Shown here: positions 27,433 through 36,963 of the stretch, in pieces
Numbering within the stretch: the stretch's first letter is position 1
Layout: every line of letters starts with the position of its first letter
From: Serratia nevei
GTDB lineage: Bacteria > Pseudomonadota > Gammaproteobacteria > Enterobacterales > Enterobacteriaceae
Assembly: GCF_037948395.1 (NCBI RefSeq)
Contig: NZ_CP149940.1
Location: 1,302,001 to 1,366,000, forward strand
Length of the DNA: 64,000 bases
Direction: 5' to 3'
Program-made: the position numbers and the translations under genes
The notes under the pieces: model-generated
What the model was told of the DNA's origin: nothing
The model's input: the letters and a program-made list of their open reading frames with translations, nothing else
Databases searched by the model: none

Positions 27433-28105
27433 ACGTTGGTTCGTGACCGGCACCGACACCGAAGTCGGTAAAACCGTCGCCAGCAGCGCCTTGCTGCAGG
27501 CCGCCAACCGGGCGGGCTACCGCAGCGCCGGTTATAAGCCGGTGGCTTCCGGCAGCGAAATGACCGCCGAGGGGCTGCGCAACGGCGATGCGCTGGCGCT
27601 GCAGGCCAACAGCGGCGTGGCGCTCCGCTACGACGAAGTGAACCCTTACGTTTTTGCCGAACCGACCTCGCCGCATATCGTCAGCGCCGATGAAGGCCGG
27701 CCGATCGAGGCGGCGCAGCTGTCCGACGGCCTGCGCCGGTTGGAGCAGCGCGCCGACTGGGTGCTGGTCGAGGGCGCGGGCGGGTGGTTTACCCCGCTGT
27801 CGGCGCAGTACACCTTCGCCGATTGGGTGCAGCAGGAGCAACTGCCGGTGATCCTGGTGGTGGGTATTAAACTGGGCTGCATCAACCACGCGGTGCTGAC
27901 GGCGCAGGCGGTGCAACAGGCGGGGCTGACGCTGGCCGGTTGGATCGCCAACGACGTGACGCCGCCGGGGCGGCGGCATCAGGAATACCTGGCCACGCTG
28001 CGCCGCATGCTGCCGGCGCCGCTGCTGGGCGAAATCCCGCACCTGCCGCAGGCCGAGCGGGCGCCGCTGGGGCAGTATCTGGATATCAGCCTGCTGGCAC
28101 AGTGA
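27425..28105 (+). CDS. bioD: Dethiobiotin synthetase
   Basis: A 226-residue ATP-dependent enzyme that closes the ureido ring of dethiobiotin. The GTG at 27425, inside the end of bioC, gives the family start [16 protein letters not shown] with its modified P-loop; VEGAGGWFTPL and the catalytic lysine in GYKPVASGSE are conserved. Last gene of the bio operon, followed by an intrinsic terminator. Confidence 0.97.
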   Translation: MIKRWFVTGTDTEVGKTVASSALLQAANRAGYRSAGYKPVASGSEMTAEGLRNGDALALQANSGVALRYDEVNPYVFAEPTSPHIVSADEGRPIEAAQLSDGLRRLEQRADWVLVEGAGGWFTPLSAQYTFADWVQQEQLPVILVVGIKLGCINHAVLTAQAVQQAGLTLAGWIANDVTPPGRRHQEYLATLRRMLPAPLLGEIPHLPQAERAPLGQYLDISLLAQ

Positions 28106-28127
28106 GAGGTTTTGACTGATTGGTAAC

Positions 28128-28160
28128 AACGCCGGGTCTTATGATCCGGCGTTGGCTTTT
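28128..28160. terminator. Terminator after bioD
   Basis: AACGCCGG-gtcttatgat-CCGGCGTT followed by GGCTTTT. It ends bioBFCD; the stop codon of the convergent tailspike-like gene touches its right edge. Confidence 0.85.
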
Positions 28161-29793
28161 ACATGGCGGTAATGCAGACGTTATCGAGATAAAGCACGCC
28201 ATTTTTCGCCAGGGCAAACAGGTTGAACGTCAGGATGACATGGGTCGCCCAGACCGGGACTTTTCGCCGATTGGCGTTGAAACGATATTCTGTGTACTCG
28301 GTGTAAGCATCGGCTTTCATGACGGCATCCCAGGCTGCCGGCGCGGCTTTGGCGACGATCGAGATGCCGTTGTCCGCATGCTCCTGAATACAGGCGTACT
28401 GTAGCGTCGCAAACAGATTGCCGGTGCCGCCGTTGACCGTTTTCAGGATAAAACAGGCGCCCAGCTGTTCATATTGCGCGACGGGCACGCTCACTCTCAC
28501 CCCGGCGTTGGTATTGGCGTTGCCCAATTTGCTCACTTTTAGGGCGTTGCCGCCGCCGATGCCCGCGCCGGCTTCGATACCGATAGTCACCGCGTCTGAG
28601 GTAAAGGGATCGTCGATCGTGCCGCCGGTCACTTCCCAGCCGAACGGTTTGGCGGAAAAGGCGAAATCGCCGTCTTTGAGTTTGTTATTCACGGCGCCGA
28701 CCAGCGTCTGGATCCCGGCGCCACCCCCACCGCCATCCAGTCGGCTATTGGCGATGACAAAGTCACCGGTACCGCTGAAATAGCGACCGCTGGCGGTTCT
28801 TACGCCATAGAACTTCACGCTGTCGACGATAATCCCGCTACTGCCGGTCTCGGCATAAAACAGCGACGCTTGCGCCAGTCGGCCGCCGGCGACGATGATT
28901 TCGCCGCCGTGAATCAACAGCGATGCGTTTTGATTGGCGCTGCAGCGGAAGGGGATATCTGTGAGCGGGCTATTGCCGTTGTTGAATTCCATATGGCAGC
29001 CATGTAGCTCAATGCTACCGGCTTCGACGTAGGCTATCGAACCGGCATAGTCGATCGAGGTGCCGAACAGGCGGAAGGCGCCGTTGGGGTTGGCGTTGCG
29101 AACGGCCAACCCCTGGGAATTGCCGAGGGTGCCACCGAAGAAGTTGATACCTTCACCGAAGTTTTGGGCTCCGCTGCTCGTTGAGGGCATATGCAGACTT
29201 TCAAAACAGCGGATGACTTCACAAGCATAGTGGTGGGCGATATAGGCATTGGTGCCATAGTACAGGCCGTAGTAGAAGCCGGAAACATAGACGTTATTGA
29301 CCGAGAAGTTGCCCAGCGGCCCTTCAGGCGAATGGAAACGGATACCATCGGTGTAGTTGTATTCGGTCGGGGTTTCATCCTTGCCTTTGTTAATTTTGGC
29401 GCCAATGCCTTTGACGGTGAAATCTTTTAAGATCGGCGCCGGTCGAATAGGAACGTTGTTATCCAGTGCGCCGCTGCTGGTATAGCAACGCAGGAAATAG
29501 TTATGGTCGCTTTCCGTGCCGTTGGGGATGATGGCGTTGATGCTGACGCCGTTGCCGTCAAGATAAACGAAGCCGACATTGATATCGGTTTTCGGCGCGG
29601 TCCAGGTGGCAAAAGGCGCGGCGAATCTGACGATCGTCGGGCGTTTTAACGTGTTGATGATGAAATCCTGCGCACTGACCAGTTCATCACGTGAGCTGAC
29701 ATAAATACCTTCGACATTGAGTCGTTCCTGCAGGCTCCAGTTTTTGTTGCGCAAATCCGCGTATTGAATAAATGCCGCGTTGTTGTCTGTCAT
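28159..29793 (-). CDS. Orphan right-handed beta-helix, phage-tailspike-like protein
   Basis: A 544-residue protein with no signal peptide and no transmembrane segment. Its short repeated beta-strand turns rich in N, G and V (for example GNFSVNNVYVSGFYYGLYYG, SIELHGCHMEFNNGN) indicate a single-stranded beta-helix like those of phage tailspikes and pectate-lyase-like depolymerases. A C-terminal beta-sandwich is likely after residue 390. Local similarity to the protein at 59512-61332 (both have a V-N-V ... G-x-NAYI segment and a CHxE segment) shows the two are related. A GAGGG ribosome site supports the start. No phage genes surround it, so the target glycan and route of export are unknown. GC is visibly lower than the neighbours, which suggests transfer. 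Confidence 0.72.
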   Translation of the reverse strand: MTDNNAAFIQYADLRNKNWSLQERLNVEGIYVSSRDELVSAQDFIINTLKRPTIVRFAAPFATWTAPKTDINVGFVYLDGNGVSINAIIPNGTESDHNYFLRCYTSSGALDNNVPIRPAPILKDFTVKGIGAKINKGKDETPTEYNYTDGIRFHSPEGPLGNFSVNNVYVSGFYYGLYYGTNAYIAHHYACEVIRCFESLHMPSTSSGAQNFGEGINFFGGTLGNSQGLAVRNANPNGAFRLFGTSIDYAGSIAYVEAGSIELHGCHMEFNNGNSPLTDIPFRCSANQNASLLIHGGEIIVAGGRLAQASLFYAETGSSGIIVDSVKFYGVRTASGRYFSGTGDFVIANSRLDGGGGGAGIQTLVGAVNNKLKDGDFAFSAKPFGWEVTGGTIDDPFTSDAVTIGIEAGAGIGGGNALKVSKLGNANTNAGVRVSVPVAQYEQLGACFILKTVNGGTGNLFATLQYACIQEHADNGISIVAKAAPAAWDAVMKADAYTEYTEYRFNANRRKVPVWATHVILTFNLFALAKNGVLYLDNVCITAM

Positions 29794-29922
29794 GCTTACA
29801 TCCCTCGATATTGTGGTGTCGGTGTGACCCCTATCGAGTATGAAAAGACGGCGGGCCCATGCCTATTGGGCGCAGACCGGCCGTGACTGATACAACAGCA
29901 ACCTAATCGCTAACCTGAGCGC

Positions 29923-30633
29923 TCACTCTGCCAGCCCTGCGCCGATCAACGCCTCATCCAGCTGCGCCAGCGCGCCGTGCGCCACCGTGCGCCCGCTGTC
30001 CAACAGGCAAAAACGGTCCGCCACCCGGCGCACGAACGGCAGCTGATGTTCCACCAGTAAAATGGTCATGCCCCATTCGCGGTTGAGTCGGCGGATCACG
30101 TTGCCGATGTCGGCAGCTATCGAGGGGGGGACGCCCGCCGTCGGTTCGTCGAGGATCAGCAGCGCCGGCTCCTGGGCCAGCGCCCGGCCAATCGCCAGCT
30201 GGCGTTGGGCGCCCACGCAAAGATCGCCGGCGCGGTGCGCACGCATCTGGCGCAAATGGGGAAACAGGCTGTAGATCAGCGGCGGAATGCGGCGAGGGGC
30301 GCCGCGCCCGGCCATTTGCGCCACCTGCAGATTCTCCTCCACGCTCAGCTGCGAGAAGAGCTGCCGCCCCTGGGGCACGTGGCTGATGCCCAGCGCGGCG
30401 CGGCGCTCCATCGGCTGCAGCAACAGGTTTTGCGGCGGCTGATCCGCCGGCTGCCAGGTCATGCTGCCGCTCACCACCGGCACATGCCCCATAATGCAGT
30501 TGACCAGCGTGGTCTTGCCCACGCCGTTGCGGCCGAGCAGCACGGTGCACTGGCCGCGTGGCAGCTCCAGGTTGATGTCCCACAGGGTGTGGTTCTGCCC
30601 GTAAAATTGATTGACCGATCTCAGGCTCAGCAT
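29923..30633 (-). CDS. Orphan UrtE/LivF-like ABC ATPase with degenerate signature motif
   Basis: A 236-residue ATPase closest to UrtE, the urea-importer subunit of the branched-chain amino acid family: LLGRNGVGKTT (Walker A, residues 33-42), GISHVPQGRQLFSQLSVEENL, LLILDEPTAGVPPSIAADIGNVIRRLN and the switch histidine in VEHQLPFVRR. The ABC signature, normally LSGGQQQQLAIGRAL, reads LCVGAQRQLAIGRAL (138-152), so LSGGQ is lost. No permease or binding-protein genes are near. It may be a decaying remnant of a urea transporter operon, or may pair with subunits encoded elsewhere. Confidence 0.75.
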   Translation of the reverse strand: MLSLRSVNQFYGQNHTLWDINLELPRGQCTVLLGRNGVGKTTLVNCIMGHVPVVSGSMTWQPADQPPQNLLLQPMERRAALGISHVPQGRQLFSQLSVEENLQVAQMAGRGAPRRIPPLIYSLFPHLRQMRAHRAGDLCVGAQRQLAIGRALAQEPALLILDEPTAGVPPSIAADIGNVIRRLNREWGMTILLVEHQLPFVRRVADRFCLLDSGRTVAHGALAQLDEALIGAGLAE

Positions 30634-31287
30634 TTGGCATTCTCCTCATAGACGCCCGTTTCACTCGTTGGCGGGGACTGCAAAGGCCGCATGCGCGGCG
30701 AATTTCCCGAGTGTGGCAATGTCTGGAACAAAATGCCGTCCGTCTAATGAGCCAGAGCAAGGTCTGCGGTAGACGGAATGACAGTCAATATGTCGTTAAA
30801 AACGACGCTTGTGACGACTTGGTGTCGTTCTTGCGCTTTTACGGGCGATAGCGCCGCGGAGATTACGCGTCGCGGCAGGCAGCGCATCATGCTGTCGCAC
30901 CGCGTTTATACGCAGGAAGATAAAGCAACTCTCAGGCCAGTTTTGCCGCCGGGTGAAAACGGGGATTGTTATCGCCTTGTTAACCACGCGTCAGGCCTGA
31001 CAGGCGCTGCCGTGGCGGCCCGAAAATACGCGGGGAAGTTAACCCGGACGTTTTTTGCACTCTTGTGGTGCTCTTTGGTCAGGGCATGGTGCAAGGCGTT
31101 GCCCTGCCGTCAAGAGCGATCCGCGTGAAAGGGGCCAATGCGATTTTGGCAATGGGGATTTTTAGTATTAATCGGCATAAACAAAGCGATATTTTTATGA
31201 AAAAATAACTAAAAAAGGCATTTTGGCGAGTGTAAAGGGCGAAAAGCTTTCTTTCTGTAACTCCCGCCCCGGGCGGGGCGGTGAGAG

Positions 31288-31310
31288 TTATCCACTATTC
31301 CTGTGGATAA
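31288..31310. promoter_or_regulatory. Inverted pair of DnaA boxes upstream of uvrB
   Basis: TTATCCACT (31288-31296, plus) and TTATCCACA (31302-31310, minus) face each other with a 5-base gap; the second is a perfect DnaA box. They can also pair as a hairpin. A DnaA-binding site upstream of E. coli uvrB, near its distal promoter P3, has been reported, so the site looks conserved. Confidence 0.75.
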
Positions 31311-31611
31311 CCTTGTGTATTAGATTTAGAAAAACGCTGTAAAGCGAGAGCCGACGCGGGTTCTGTTCGCTTTGTCCGCATTCTCGTCTTTTTATTAATA
31401 TTATTAAATATCAATAATTTAATTAAAATCAAGACGCAGGGGTATTGATCAGGCCTCTATGTATGATTTTTCGACGCGGTGCTATCAATAAGTTAATTCG
31501 CGGCAAGTTCTGGGGATAAATCTGTTATTGACAATAAAAATGTCACCGGGCTGTAACGCCACGGTGCAGCGGCGTTGCTGCGGCGTCGATCCCAGCGACG
31601 AATCCGCTTGA

Positions 31612-31631
31612 AGCTGGTTTTATATCCAGTA
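31612..31631. promoter_or_regulatory. LexA (SOS) box of uvrB
   Basis: AGCTGGTTTTATATCCAGTA keeps the CTGn...CAG spacing and is very similar to the E. coli uvrB SOS box (AACTGTTTTTTTATCCAGTA). Its left arm is CTGG rather than CTGT. It lies 109 bases before the uvrB start and explains damage induction. Confidence 0.85.
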
Positions 31632-31739
31632 TCATGGGCACTGGCGCAAATCGCCGACACTTTCCATAATTAGGGGCCATGCCCGGCGCAGAGCCGGCTG
31701 GCCGCCTGAGCGCGCGCATCTCCACAGGGTAGCCGAGCA

Positions 31740-33752
31740 ATGAGTAAACTTTTCAAACTGCATTCAGAGTTCAAACCGGCCGGCGATCAGCCGGAAGCCA
31801 TCCGCAAGCTGGAAGAGGGGCTGGAAGACGGCCTGGCGCACCAGACGCTGCTGGGGGTCACCGGTTCGGGCAAGACATTCACCATCGCCAACGTGATAGC
31901 CGATCTGAATCGGCCGACCATGGTGCTGGCGCCGAACAAGACGCTGGCGGCGCAGCTGTACGGTGAAATGAAAGAGTTTTTCCCGGAGAATGCGGTGGAA
32001 TACTTCGTCTCCTACTACGACTACTACCAGCCGGAAGCCTATGTGCCCAGCTCCGACACCTTCATTGAAAAAGACGCTTCGGTGAACGAGCACATCGAGC
32101 AGATGCGTCTTTCCGCCACCAAGGCGCTGCTGGAACGGCGCGACGTGGTGGTGGTGGCGTCGGTGTCGGCGATCTACGGCCTGGGCGATCCGGATCTTTA
32201 CCTGAAGATGATGCTGCACCTGACCCAGGGTATGATCATCGATCAACGATCCATTTTGCGCCGGCTGGCGGAGCTGCAGTACTCCCGCAACGATCAGGCC
32301 TTCCAGCGCGCTACCTTCCGCGTGCGCGGCGAGGTGATTGACATTTACCCGGCGGAGTCGGACGAGCTGGCGCTGCGCGTCGAGCTGTTCGACGATGAAG
32401 TGGAACGGCTGTCGCTGTTCGATCCGCTGACCGGGCAGATCGAGCAGGTGGTGCCGCGTTTTACCATCTACCCGAAATCGCACTACGTGACGCCGCGTGA
32501 GCGGATCATGCAGGCGATGGAAGAGATCAAGGTCGATCTGGCGGACCGCCGCAAGGTGCTGCTGGCCAACAACAAGCTGCTGGAAGAGCAGCGCCTGACG
32601 CAGCGCACCCAGTTCGATCTGGAAATGATGAACGAGCTGGGTTACTGCTCGGGCATCGAAAACTACTCGCGCTACCTGTCCGGGCGCGCCGAGGGCGAGC
32701 CGCCGCCGACGCTGTTCGACTACCTGCCGGCGGACGGCCTGCTGGTGGTCGACGAATCCCACGTCACCATTCCGCAGATCGGCGCGATGTTCAAGGGCGA
32801 CCGCGCGCGTAAAGAAACGCTGGTGGAGTACGGCTTCCGCCTGCCGTCGGCGCTGGACAACCGCCCCTTGCGCTTCGAGGAGTTCGAGGCGCTGGCGCCG
32901 CAGACCATCTATGTCTCCGCGACGCCGGGCAAATATGAGCTGGAGAAATCCGGCGGCGATCTGATCGATCAGGTGGTGCGGCCGACCGGGCTGCTGGATC
33001 CGATCGTGGAGGTGCGGCCGGTCGCCACCCAGGTGGACGATCTGCTCTCCGAGATCCGCAAGCGCGCGGCGATCAACGAGCGCGTGCTGGTGACCACCCT
33101 GACCAAACGCATGGCGGAAGACCTGACCGAATATCTGGAAGAGCATGGCGAGCGCGTGCGCTACCTGCACTCGGACATCGATACCGTGGAACGGGTCGAA
33201 ATCATCCGTGACCTGCGTCTGGGCGAGTTCGACGTGCTGGTGGGCATCAACCTGTTGCGTGAGGGGCTCGACATGCCTGAGGTGTCGCTGGTGGCGATTC
33301 TGGACGCCGACAAGGAAGGCTTCCTGCGTTCCGAGCGTTCGCTGATCCAGACCATCGGCCGCGCGGCGCGTAACCTGAACGGCAAGGCGATCCTGTATGG
33401 CGATCGCATCACCGATTCGATGGCCAAGGCGATCGGCGAAACCGAGCGGCGCCGCGCCAAGCAGCAGGCCTACAACGAAGCCAACGGCATCGTGCCGCAG
33501 GGGCTGAACAAGAAGATCGGCGATATTCTGCAGATCGGCCAGCCGGTCAACCGCGGCAAAAACAAAGGCAAAGGCAAGGCGCTGGACGGCGCCGCGCCGC
33601 TTCAGAACCTCACGCCGAAAGCGCTGGATCAGAAAATTCGCGATCTGGAGGCGCAAATGTACACCCACGCGCAAAACCTGGAGTTCGAACAGGCCGCTGC
33701 GCTGCGCGACGAGATCCACCAGCTGCGCGAGCAGTTCATCGCGATTTCCTGA
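31740..33752 (+). CDS. uvrB: Excinuclease ABC subunit B
   Basis: A 670-residue protein (E. coli: 673) that verifies DNA damage and loads UvrC in nucleotide excision repair. Walker A is [10 protein letters not shown], the beta-hairpin region is [12 protein letters not shown], helicase motifs follow ([14 protein letters not shown]), and the C-terminal UVR domain, which contacts UvrC, is [30 protein letters not shown]. The gene lies behind a LexA box and follows the bio region as in E. coli. Confidence 0.99.
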   Translation: MSKLFKLHSEFKPAGDQPEAIRKLEEGLEDGLAHQTLLGVTGSGKTFTIANVIADLNRPTMVLAPNKTLAAQLYGEMKEFFPENAVEYFVSYYDYYQPEAYVPSSDTFIEKDASVNEHIEQMRLSATKALLERRDVVVVASVSAIYGLGDPDLYLKMMLHLTQGMIIDQRSILRRLAELQYSRNDQAFQRATFRVRGEVIDIYPAESDELALRVELFDDEVERLSLFDPLTGQIEQVVPRFTIYPKSHYVTPRERIMQAMEEIKVDLADRRKVLLANNKLLEEQRLTQRTQFDLEMMNELGYCSGIENYSRYLSGRAEGEPPPTLFDYLPADGLLVVDESHVTIPQIGAMFKGDRARKETLVEYGFRLPSALDNRPLRFEEFEALAPQTIYVSATPGKYELEKSGGDLIDQVVRPTGLLDPIVEVRPVATQVDDLLSEIRKRAAINERVLVTTLTKRMAEDLTEYLEEHGERVRYLHSDIDTVERVEIIRDLRLGEFDVLVGINLLREGLDMPEVSLVAILDADKEGFLRSERSLIQTIGRAARNLNGKAILYGDRITDSMAKAIGETERRRAKQQAYNEANGIVPQGLNKKIGDILQIGQPVNRGKNKGKGKALDGAAPLQNLTPKALDQKIRDLEAQMYTHAQNLEFEQAAALRDEIHQLREQFIAIS

Positions 33753-33852
33753 CCGTTGGATGGCGCCCGCGCCGCGGGCGTCAAAATTCCTTGTCGGCTG
33801 CGCCAAAGCTGTTATGGTGTGCGGCCCGATTTGACCACGAAGAGTACCGAAC

Positions 33853-34119
33853 ATGAGCCAACACCAGTCCAAAGACCCGCTGCACGGCGTGACGCTGGAG
33901 CAACTGCTGACTAAACTGGTGGATCACTACGGTTGGTCCGAGCTGGGCGCGCGCATTCGCATCAACTGCTTCCGCAGCGATCCGAGCATCAAGTCCAGCC
34001 TGAAGTTTTTGCGTCGTACGCCCTGGGCGCGCAAAGAAGTGGAAGATCTGTATATCGATATGGTCAGCCATCCCGCCCCAGCCAGCGATAATCCCTGGCT
34101 GCGTGGGCGGGACGGTTAA
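33853..34119 (+). CDS. VF530 family (DUF2132) small DNA-binding-like protein
   Basis: An 88-residue protein starting [19 protein letters not shown]. The family core is [42 protein letters not shown]. The fold of the V. fischeri member VF530 is all-helical and has been likened to DNA-binding domains; no function is proven. An AGAG ribosome site precedes the ATG. It ends six bases before the convergent yvcK stop. Confidence 0.85.
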   Translation: MSQHQSKDPLHGVTLEQLLTKLVDHYGWSELGARIRINCFRSDPSIKSSLKFLRRTPWARKEVEDLYIDMVSHPAPASDNPWLRGRDG

Positions 34120-34125
34120 ATTCGG

Positions 34126-35043
34126 TCAGCGGCGCGCGGCCAGCTCCACCAGTGCGTGATCCAGCGCCTGGCGCAGCAGCTGACGATCGTGGCGGTAGGG
34201 AATGTCGCTCGCTTCCAGCGGTTCCTTAATCACCACCCGATCCTGCACTTCACTGGCGTCCACCGACGGGCCGACGATCAGCGCATCGATCATCCGGCGC
34301 CCTATCTTCTCTTCCATCAGCGTCAGCTTATCCTTTAATGACAGCGCCGCGGCGGCCACGCTCAGCTCGCGGCCGAGGTTACCGATATAGATCATGCTGG
34401 CGCTGCTGCGGCGCAGCGCCTGGGTGAGATCGTCCAGCAGCAGGAGCGGCATCAGGCTGGTGAGGAAACTGCCCGGCCCGATCAGGATCACGTCGGCCTG
34501 TGCGATGGCGTCCAGCGCTTCGCGCGTGGCGTTGACCGGCGGCGACAGCATCAGCTCCTGCGGCATATGGGTCAGCTGGTCGACATTCACTTCACCGTAA
34601 ACATGGTTGCCTTCGTGATCGTGCGCCATCAAATCCACCGGCTGCTCCGACATCGGGATCAGCGCCGCGTCCACCTTCAGCAGGCTGCGCACCAGGTTGA
34701 TCGCTTCCAGCGGGCGCACGCTCAGGTGATCCAGCGCTTTCAGCATCAGGTTGCCGAGGTTGTGGCCGGCCAGCTCACCGTTGCCGCTGAAGCGGTATTC
34801 GAACATCGCCGAGGCGACGCTTGGTTCGGTGATCAGCTGGTTGAGACAGTTACGGGTATCGCCCCAGGCAATGCCGCCTTCCGAACGGCGGATACGGCCG
34901 GTGGAACCGCCGTTGTCGGTGGTGGTGACGATGCCGGTCAGGCGGGAGCCTAAGGACGACAGGGCCGACATCACACGGCCCAGGCCGTGTCCGCCGCCTA
35001 ACGCCACCACGCGGTCGAGATCGGCCAGGGTACGATTACGCAT
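34126..35043 (-). CDS. yvcK: Gluconeogenesis factor YvcK/CofD-like (YbhK) protein
   Basis: A 305-residue protein starting [24 protein letters not shown] at 35043, behind AAGGAA; the longer frame upstream is unlikely. It has the CofD-like Rossmann fold with GGGHGLG and [12 protein letters not shown]. In Bacillus, YvcK binds UDP-sugars and supports growth on gluconeogenic carbon and cell shape; the E. coli orthologue is YbhK, also located between uvrB and moaA. It is divergent from moaA. Confidence 0.93.
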   Translation of the reverse strand: MRNRTLADLDRVVALGGGHGLGRVMSALSSLGSRLTGIVTTTDNGGSTGRIRRSEGGIAWGDTRNCLNQLITEPSVASAMFEYRFSGNGELAGHNLGNLMLKALDHLSVRPLEAINLVRSLLKVDAALIPMSEQPVDLMAHDHEGNHVYGEVNVDQLTHMPQELMLSPPVNATREALDAIAQADVILIGPGSFLTSLMPLLLLDDLTQALRRSSASMIYIGNLGRELSVAAAALSLKDKLTLMEEKIGRRMIDALIVGPSVDASEVQDRVVIKEPLEASDIPYRHDRQLLRQALDHALVELAARR

Positions 35044-35192
35044 AAATTTCCTTACAAAGGGGCTGAACTGCCCGCATAAGGTAGCGGATCCGGCATAAAA
35101 ACGCGATAAGAGTGTCATTTGCGTGATTCCGGTCAATTCGTCCGCGCAAGTGATGTTTATCATGGTTTACCAGAATACGCGGCGTCTAAAAA

Positions 35193-35216
35193 CGCTGTAT
35201 AGACAATTATATAGCG
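35193..35216. promoter_or_regulatory. ModE box upstream of moaA
   Basis: CGCTGTAT, eight bases, then ATATAGCG form an inverted repeat with the same 8-8-8 layout as the modA box (CGTTATAT / ATATAACG). In E. coli, ModE-molybdate activates moaA from such a site. It lies about 100 bases ahead of the Moco riboswitch, as expected for an upstream activator. Confidence 0.82.
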
Positions 35217-35311
35217 AATTTACGCGTTGGCTATCGTTGCCGATTAGCGCTAGAATTCTGCTGAAAACCACGGTTTCGTTCCGGCTACTCAAGGTAGCGG
35301 GAAGAGAAATC

Positions 35312-35431
35312 AAACTCCTAGCCCCTGCGCCTACGTTGTTCATCCGGAACGATATGGCGCCTGGGCCGTGGCGAAGTCAGCCACCAGGGTGCAGAGGGGA
35401 AACGCTCGCATCTCCCGACTTTGGAAAGGTG
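35312..35431 (+). promoter_or_regulatory. Molybdenum cofactor (Moco) riboswitch of the moa operon
   Basis: The leader keeps the conserved blocks of the E. coli moaA Moco RNA in order: CTCCTAGCCCCTGCGCC (35315-35331), GGCCGTGGCGAAG, GCCACCAGGGTGCAGAGG, and the 3' block CGCATCTCCCGACTTTGGAA, which contains the sequestered ribosome site GGAAAGGTG ahead of the moaA ATG. In E. coli this RNA lowers moaA translation when the cofactor is abundant. The spacing of loops differs slightly, but the core is unmistakable. Confidence 0.92.
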
Positions 35432-35433
35432 TT

Positions 35434-36420
35434 ATGGTGCCGCAACTCATTGATGCTTATGAGCGCAAGTTCTATTACCTGCGCTTGTCGATCACCGACG
35501 TGTGCAACTTTCGTTGCACCTATTGTCTGCCCGACGGCTACAAGCCGAGCGGCAGCCCGAAAAGCTTCCTGTCGCTGGATGAAATCCGCCGCGTCAGCCG
35601 CGCGTTCGCCGAACTGGGCACCGAAAAGGTGCGCCTGACCGGCGGCGAGCCTTCGCTGCGCCGCGATTTTACCGAGATCATCGCCGCCGTGCGGGAAAAC
35701 CCGGCCATCCGTACCCTGGCTGTCACCACCAACGGCTACCGTCTGGCGCGCGACGTCGCCGCCTGGCGTGACGCCGGTCTGACGGCGATTAACGTCAGCG
35801 TCGACAGCCTGGATCCCCGCCAGTTTCACGCCATCACCGGTCAGGACAAGTTCCGCCAGGTGATGGACGGCATCGACGCCGCCTTCAGCGCCGGTTTCAG
35901 CAAGGTTAAGGTCAACGCGGTGCTGATGCGCGACGTTAACCACCAGCAGCTCGGCGCCTTTCTCGCCTGGATCAAAGACCGGCCTATCCAGCTGCGTTTT
36001 ATCGAACTGATGGAAACCGGCGAGGGCGGCGAGCTGTTTCGCAAACACCACGTTTCCGGCGAAGTGATTCGCCGGCAGCTGGAGCAGCAGGGCTGGCAGC
36101 GCCAGGCGCGCGGCCGCAGCGACGGCCCGGCGCAGGTGTTCAGCCACCCGGACTACCAGGGTGAGGTGGGTCTTATCATGCCGTATGAGAAAGACTTCTG
36201 CGCCAGCTGCAACCGGCTGCGCGTTTCTTCCATCGGCAATCTGCACCTGTGCCTGTTCGGTGAGCAGGGGCTGCCCCTGCGCGATCTGCTGGCAGAGGAC
36301 GGCCAGCTCGACGCGCTGAAGGCGCGCATCCAGAGCGGGCTGCTGAGCAAGAAGCAGACCCATTTCCTGCATCAGGGCAACAGCGGGATCACCCAGAACC
36401 TGTCGTTTATCGGCGGCTGA
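35434..36420 (+). CDS. moaA: GTP 3',8-cyclase MoaA
   Basis: A 328-residue radical SAM enzyme that, with MoaC, converts GTP to cyclic pyranopterin monophosphate, the first step of molybdenum cofactor synthesis. The ATG at 35434 ([19 protein letters not shown]) follows GGAAAGG. The N-terminal cluster is C24-x3-C28-x2-C31 (CNFRCTYC), the second cluster lies in [18 protein letters not shown], and the C-terminal GG needed for activity is present (LSFIGG). It opens the moaABCDE operon. Confidence 0.98.
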   Translation: MVPQLIDAYERKFYYLRLSITDVCNFRCTYCLPDGYKPSGSPKSFLSLDEIRRVSRAFAELGTEKVRLTGGEPSLRRDFTEIIAAVRENPAIRTLAVTTNGYRLARDVAAWRDAGLTAINVSVDSLDPRQFHAITGQDKFRQVMDGIDAAFSAGFSKVKVNAVLMRDVNHQQLGAFLAWIKDRPIQLRFIELMETGEGGELFRKHHVSGEVIRRQLEQQGWQRQARGRSDGPAQVFSHPDYQGEVGLIMPYEKDFCASCNRLRVSSIGNLHLCLFGEQGLPLRDLLAEDGQLDALKARIQSGLLSKKQTHFLHQGNSGITQNLSFIGG

Positions 36421-36444
36421 CAGCCAATAGGAGCCTATTGAACC

Positions 36445-36960
36445 ATGAGCCATGCGAGCAGCGAGTTTATTCCGGCGCATATCGCCATCCTGACCGTGTC
36501 CGACAGCCGCGGCGCGGCGGAAGACACCTCCGGCCAATATCTGCAGGAAGCGGCGCAGGAAGCCGGCCATCAGGTGGTGGATCGCGCCATCGTCAAAGAT
36601 GACATTTACCAGATCCGCGCGCGGGTTTCCGCCTGGATCGCCGATGACAACGTGCAGGCGGTGCTGATCACCGGCGGCACCGGTTTTACCGCCCGCGACA
36701 ATACGCCGGAAGCGCTGCTGCCGCTGTTCGACAGAGAGGTGGAAGGGTTCGGCGAACTGTTCCGCATGGTGTCGTACGAAGAGATCGGCACCGCGACGAT
36801 CCAGTCGCGCGCGCTGGCCGGCCTGGCCAACCGCACGGTGATCTTCGCCATGCCGGGCTCCACCCGCGCCTGCCGCACCGCCTGGGTGCGGATTATCGAA
36901 GAGCAGTTGGACGCGCGTCATCGCCCGTGCAACTTCCAGCCCCATTTGAAGAAGCCCTGA
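36445..36960 (+). CDS. moaB: Molybdopterin adenylyltransferase-like protein MoaB
   Basis: A 171-residue protein of the MogA/MoaB fold. It starts [22 protein letters not shown] 24 bases after moaA with a TAGGAG ribosome site. The molybdopterin-binding motifs [15 protein letters not shown] and [13 protein letters not shown] are conserved. E. coli MoaB's precise role is uncertain since MogA performs the adenylylation. Confidence 0.97.
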   Translation: MSHASSEFIPAHIAILTVSDSRGAAEDTSGQYLQEAAQEAGHQVVDRAIVKDDIYQIRARVSAWIADDNVQAVLITGGTGFTARDNTPEALLPLFDREVEGFGELFRMVSYEEIGTATIQSRALAGLANRTVIFAMPGSTRACRTAWVRIIEEQLDARHRPCNFQPHLKKP

Positions 36961-36963
36961 GTC

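Larger units (their letters stand above)
30634..31739. other. 1.1-kb intergenic region upstream of uvrB
   Basis: No convincing gene is present. An open frame at 30778-31128 (116 codons) has neither a good ribosome site nor a recognisable protein pattern. From about 31140 to 31560 the DNA turns AT-rich, unlike the surroundings, and carries a GC hairpin (31263-31281), a pair of inverted DnaA boxes and, closer to uvrB, a LexA box. This fits a long multi-promoter uvrB control region, as in E. coli. Confidence 0.7.

Noticed and set aside
30778..31128. 116-codon open frame in the uvrB upstream region
   Set aside because: No good ribosome site and no protein-like pattern or known family; it overlaps a transition in base composition and ends before the regulatory boxes.
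31764..33872. 702-codon open frame antisense to uvrB
   Set aside because: A shadow of a GC-rich gene: rich in R, H, Q and V, with no domain, and uvrB on the other strand is certain.
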